Origin: Cecembia calidifontis
GTDB taxonomy: Bacteria; Bacteroidota; Bacteroidia; Cytophagales; Cyclobacteriaceae
NCBI RefSeq assembly: GCF_004216715.1
Contig: NZ_SGXG01000001.1
Location: forward strand, 1,240,001 to 1,304,000
Direction of reading: 5' to 3'
Length of the DNA stretch: 64,000 nucleotides
A model generated the notes under the pieces. That model ran no database searches and was not told the DNA's origin. It was given only the letters and a program-made list of their open reading frames with translations. The translations under genes were made by a program, and so were the position numbers. This document shows, piece after piece, positions 62,441 through 64,000 of this stretch (its first letter is position 1; each line of letters begins with the position of its first letter).

Positions 62441-63574
62441 CTAAATGACTTCATTCAAGCCGAAATAAAATGCACGTTGGTCACCAAAAGCAAAATCCAG
62501 CCGGATATTCAACCCATCCTCTGTGATTTTGTACCTTAAGCCAAATCCTCCTCCGTATTTAAACCTTTTCCAATCAAATTGCTGTAAGTTTCCAGCTACT
62601 TGTCCCATATGTCCAAAAACCACCATGCCGAGGTTTCTGTGAACCCGGAATCTGTATTCCGCCTGATGTACCATGGCATGTTGGTCCCTATATTTGCCTT
62701 CAAAATATCCCCGCATCCTGTCACTTCCCCCTATCAAAGAGATGTTTTGAAAAGGGGCTTTGTCAGATGTAAAACTCCACCAGCTTTGCAGCGCTAATGA
62801 ATTTTGTCTTTTTATGGTTAAATATTTTCTGAGGTCGACAATGAATTGATTGAATTCAAAATTGCTGCCTAAAAAATTGCTGTAATCCATATAACCCATT
62901 CGGTTAAACCAGCCTTTGTGAGGTTGGAAAATATTGTCTCTGGTATCATAGTTGAGAACGAGTCCCAATCCGGATATTCTTTGTCCATCATAACCTAAGG
63001 GCCTGTCTGTCTCCAGTAATCCACCTTCTACTCTTTTGGATATGTCATCTGCACGGAACTCGTATTTAGGCCCCAAGTATAATCCTTTGAAAAACATCCG
63101 CTCATAATTAATTTGAAAGGAAGCATACCGTGTAGTGTAAGGTTCTCCAGGACTCCTCGCCGCAAAATCGCCTATTCCATAGTACTTAAAAGGAAAATTG
63201 GATAGTTCCAGCCTTGCATTGAGATACGACTTGTTCTCATCCGCCCACCATTCCAATTCTGTAGTAAAAATGCTTTGATTATTGAAAGTGTACAAAAAGG
63301 TAATAGGTAGAGTGGAGGGTCTAAGGTTTTTTCCTTTTTCACCCTGAGGCCTAAATATCCTTAGGGCTCTTGCTCCAAGACCCAAATTCGTTTCCGGGCT
63401 GTAAACCACTGCAGGTATGATCGTCCATTTGTCACTGGATATAAAATCGATTACCTGATCCCCGAAATCAAAAAGCCTATCAATGCCGCCTTTGGTTTCT
63501 TTTTTTTCAAGTTCTTGTGCTTGAAGTAAGAAACTGCAAAAAAATAGCCCCAAGGAAAAGCAAAATTTTTTCAT
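62441..63574 (-). CDS. BamA/TamA-type outer-membrane beta-barrel protein
   Basis: A 377-residue protein starting at 63574 (MKKFCFSLGLFF) with signal peptide ending LQAQ. No POTRA domains are recognised; the barrel (bacterial surface antigen domain) makes up most of the protein, with the strand pattern WTIIPAVVYSPETNLGLGARALRIF, GLVLNYDTRDNIFQPHKGWF, a GGSDRMRGYFEGKYRDQHA segment and C-terminal GFGLRYKITEDGLNIRLDFAFG. The VRGY-like motif MRGYFEG is the lid-lock feature of the family. Role unknown. Confidence 0.85.
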   Translation of the reverse strand: MKKFCFSLGLFFCSFLLQAQELEKKETKGGIDRLFDFGDQVIDFISSDKWTIIPAVVYSPETNLGLGARALRIFRPQGEKGKNLRPSTLPITFLYTFNNQSIFTTELEWWADENKSYLNARLELSNFPFKYYGIGDFAARSPGEPYTTRYASFQINYERMFFKGLYLGPKYEFRADDISKRVEGGLLETDRPLGYDGQRISGLGLVLNYDTRDNIFQPHKGWFNRMGYMDYSNFLGSNFEFNQFIVDLRKYLTIKRQNSLALQSWWSFTSDKAPFQNISLIGGSDRMRGYFEGKYRDQHAMVHQAEYRFRVHRNLGMVVFGHMGQVAGNLQQFDWKRFKYGGGFGLRYKITEDGLNIRLDFAFGDQRAFYFGLNEVI

Positions 63575-63658
63575 TGGGGCAAAGGTAATCAAATCCCGTA
63601 TTTTTTGATTCACTACTTTAAGTGAGGGATATTTTAGATCTTTTCATATTGTTGAATT

Positions 63659-64000
63659 TTAGAATTCCACAATCAGACCAATAGTCGGTAACAAAGTGCC
63701 TGCGGGGTTATCTATGAGCCGCATTTCATATCTGCTTGGATCATTGGGGTTGATTTTGATACTTCCATCAGGATTTCTGACAGGAATTAACAAAGGAGGC
63801 TGTTCCGCTTCAAAATTATAGGCATTTTGAATATCGATGAACCAGTTCAGGTTCCATTTGTTAAAGAAGTATTTTTTGTCAATTCTGAGATCCAATTGAT
63901 GGAATGCCTGTAGTCTTAAGGCATTGATTTGGTTGAAATCCAATAAAGGCTGTCCCCTCAAATTCCAGACATCTATCAAAGTGGAAGTTTCCACATCGAT
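63659..64000 (-). CDS. TonB-dependent receptor, C-terminal part only (window edge)
   Basis: The last 113 codons of a minus-strand gene that continues past 64000. The sequence shows barrel strands typical of TonB-dependent receptors: LRIDKKYFFNKWNLNWFIDIQNAYNF, a PPLLIP loop, and the C-terminal LLPTIGLIVEF with terminal Phe, a barrel-assembly signal. The substrate is unknown. It is 84 bp upstream of the BamA-type gene on the same strand. Confidence 0.75.
   Translation of the reverse strand: MDVETSTLIDVWNLRGQPLLDFNQINALRLQAFHQLDLRIDKKYFFNKWNLNWFIDIQNAYNFEAEQPPLLIPVRNPDGSIKINPNDPSRYEMRLIDNPAGTLLPTIGLIVEF

Noticed and set aside
1..64000. CRISPR arrays, rRNA and tRNA genes, prophage
   Set aside because: No regularly spaced repeat, no rRNA-like stretch, no tRNA-like T-loop (GGTTCGAATCC-type) and no phage gene were seen by eye; this is a negative reading, not a search result.

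Overview
This window is chromosomal DNA of a Bacteroidota bacterium, most probably order Cytophagales and close to Cyclobacteriaceae. That placement is inferred from gene content, not from a marker-gene tree. The supporting features are a MurF-alanine racemase fusion, a fused SecDF, DUF4783, DUF5916 and DUF3857 proteins, an NVEALA-like peptide beside a 6-bladed beta-propeller lipoprotein, a TonB-dependent receptor, many lipoproteins with Leu-rich lipoboxes, few Shine-Dalgarno sequences, and several TAnnTTTG-type -7 boxes. No rRNA, tRNA or CRISPR array was recognised.

Layout. 1-4.9 kb: a DoxX fragment (-), an exported TlpA-like thioredoxin (+), then an accessory patch. In this patch an IS30-family element (2307-3404) splits a lipoprotein gene (1881-3718, -), which also carries a repeat-driven frameshift and an internal stop. 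A sugar-phosphate nucleotidyltransferase (-) follows. 5.1-6.8 kb: PII and ammonium channel genes (glnK-amtB). 6.9-10.5 kb: nadC and a DUF4783 gene (-), gpmI and a lipoprotein gene (+). 10.6-16.2 kb: serS, murF-alr, a flippase-like membrane protein and scpA (-). 16.4-19.2 kb: dxs and an alpha/beta hydrolase (+). 19.3-22.2 kb: a two-domain VOC lipoprotein and a DASH-type cryptochrome (-). 22.3-28.6 kb: exported proteins on +, including tandem ChbG/YdjC-type deacetylases and a six-hairpin glycosidase lipoprotein, probably a small glycan-processing locus. 28.6-37.2 kb: a DUF5916 outer-membrane protein, YjbQ, radA, polA, a beta-propeller lipoprotein and a Cys-rich peptide (-). 37.5-45.8 kb: rdgB, udk, a small membrane protein and secDF, then a five-gene cluster of two paralogous 7-TM proteins flanking a Cys-tailed soluble protein, followed by a histidine kinase and a response regulator (+). 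45.8-48.7 kb: cysteine desulfurase, glmM and a small membrane protein (-). 48.8-55 kb: mazG, a cupin (-), yceI, and the tight recJ-lptB-GH3 run (+). 55-64 kb: mtgA, a methyltransferase, two DUF3857 proteins, maoC (+), tcdA, tatD, a BamA-type barrel and the C-terminus of a TonB-dependent receptor.

Most of the window is ordinary core and envelope biology: nucleotide sanitation (rdgB, mazG), DNA repair (polA, radA, recJ, cryptochrome), wall synthesis (murF-alr, glmM, mtgA), LPS export (lptB) and nitrogen sensing (glnK-amtB). The less ordinary parts are the decaying lipoprotein locus with its 38-bp operator-like palindrome, the 7-TM/Cys-tail/two-component cluster, the Cys-rich peptide and propeller pair, and the DUF3857 pair in which one copy has lost its transglutaminase triad.
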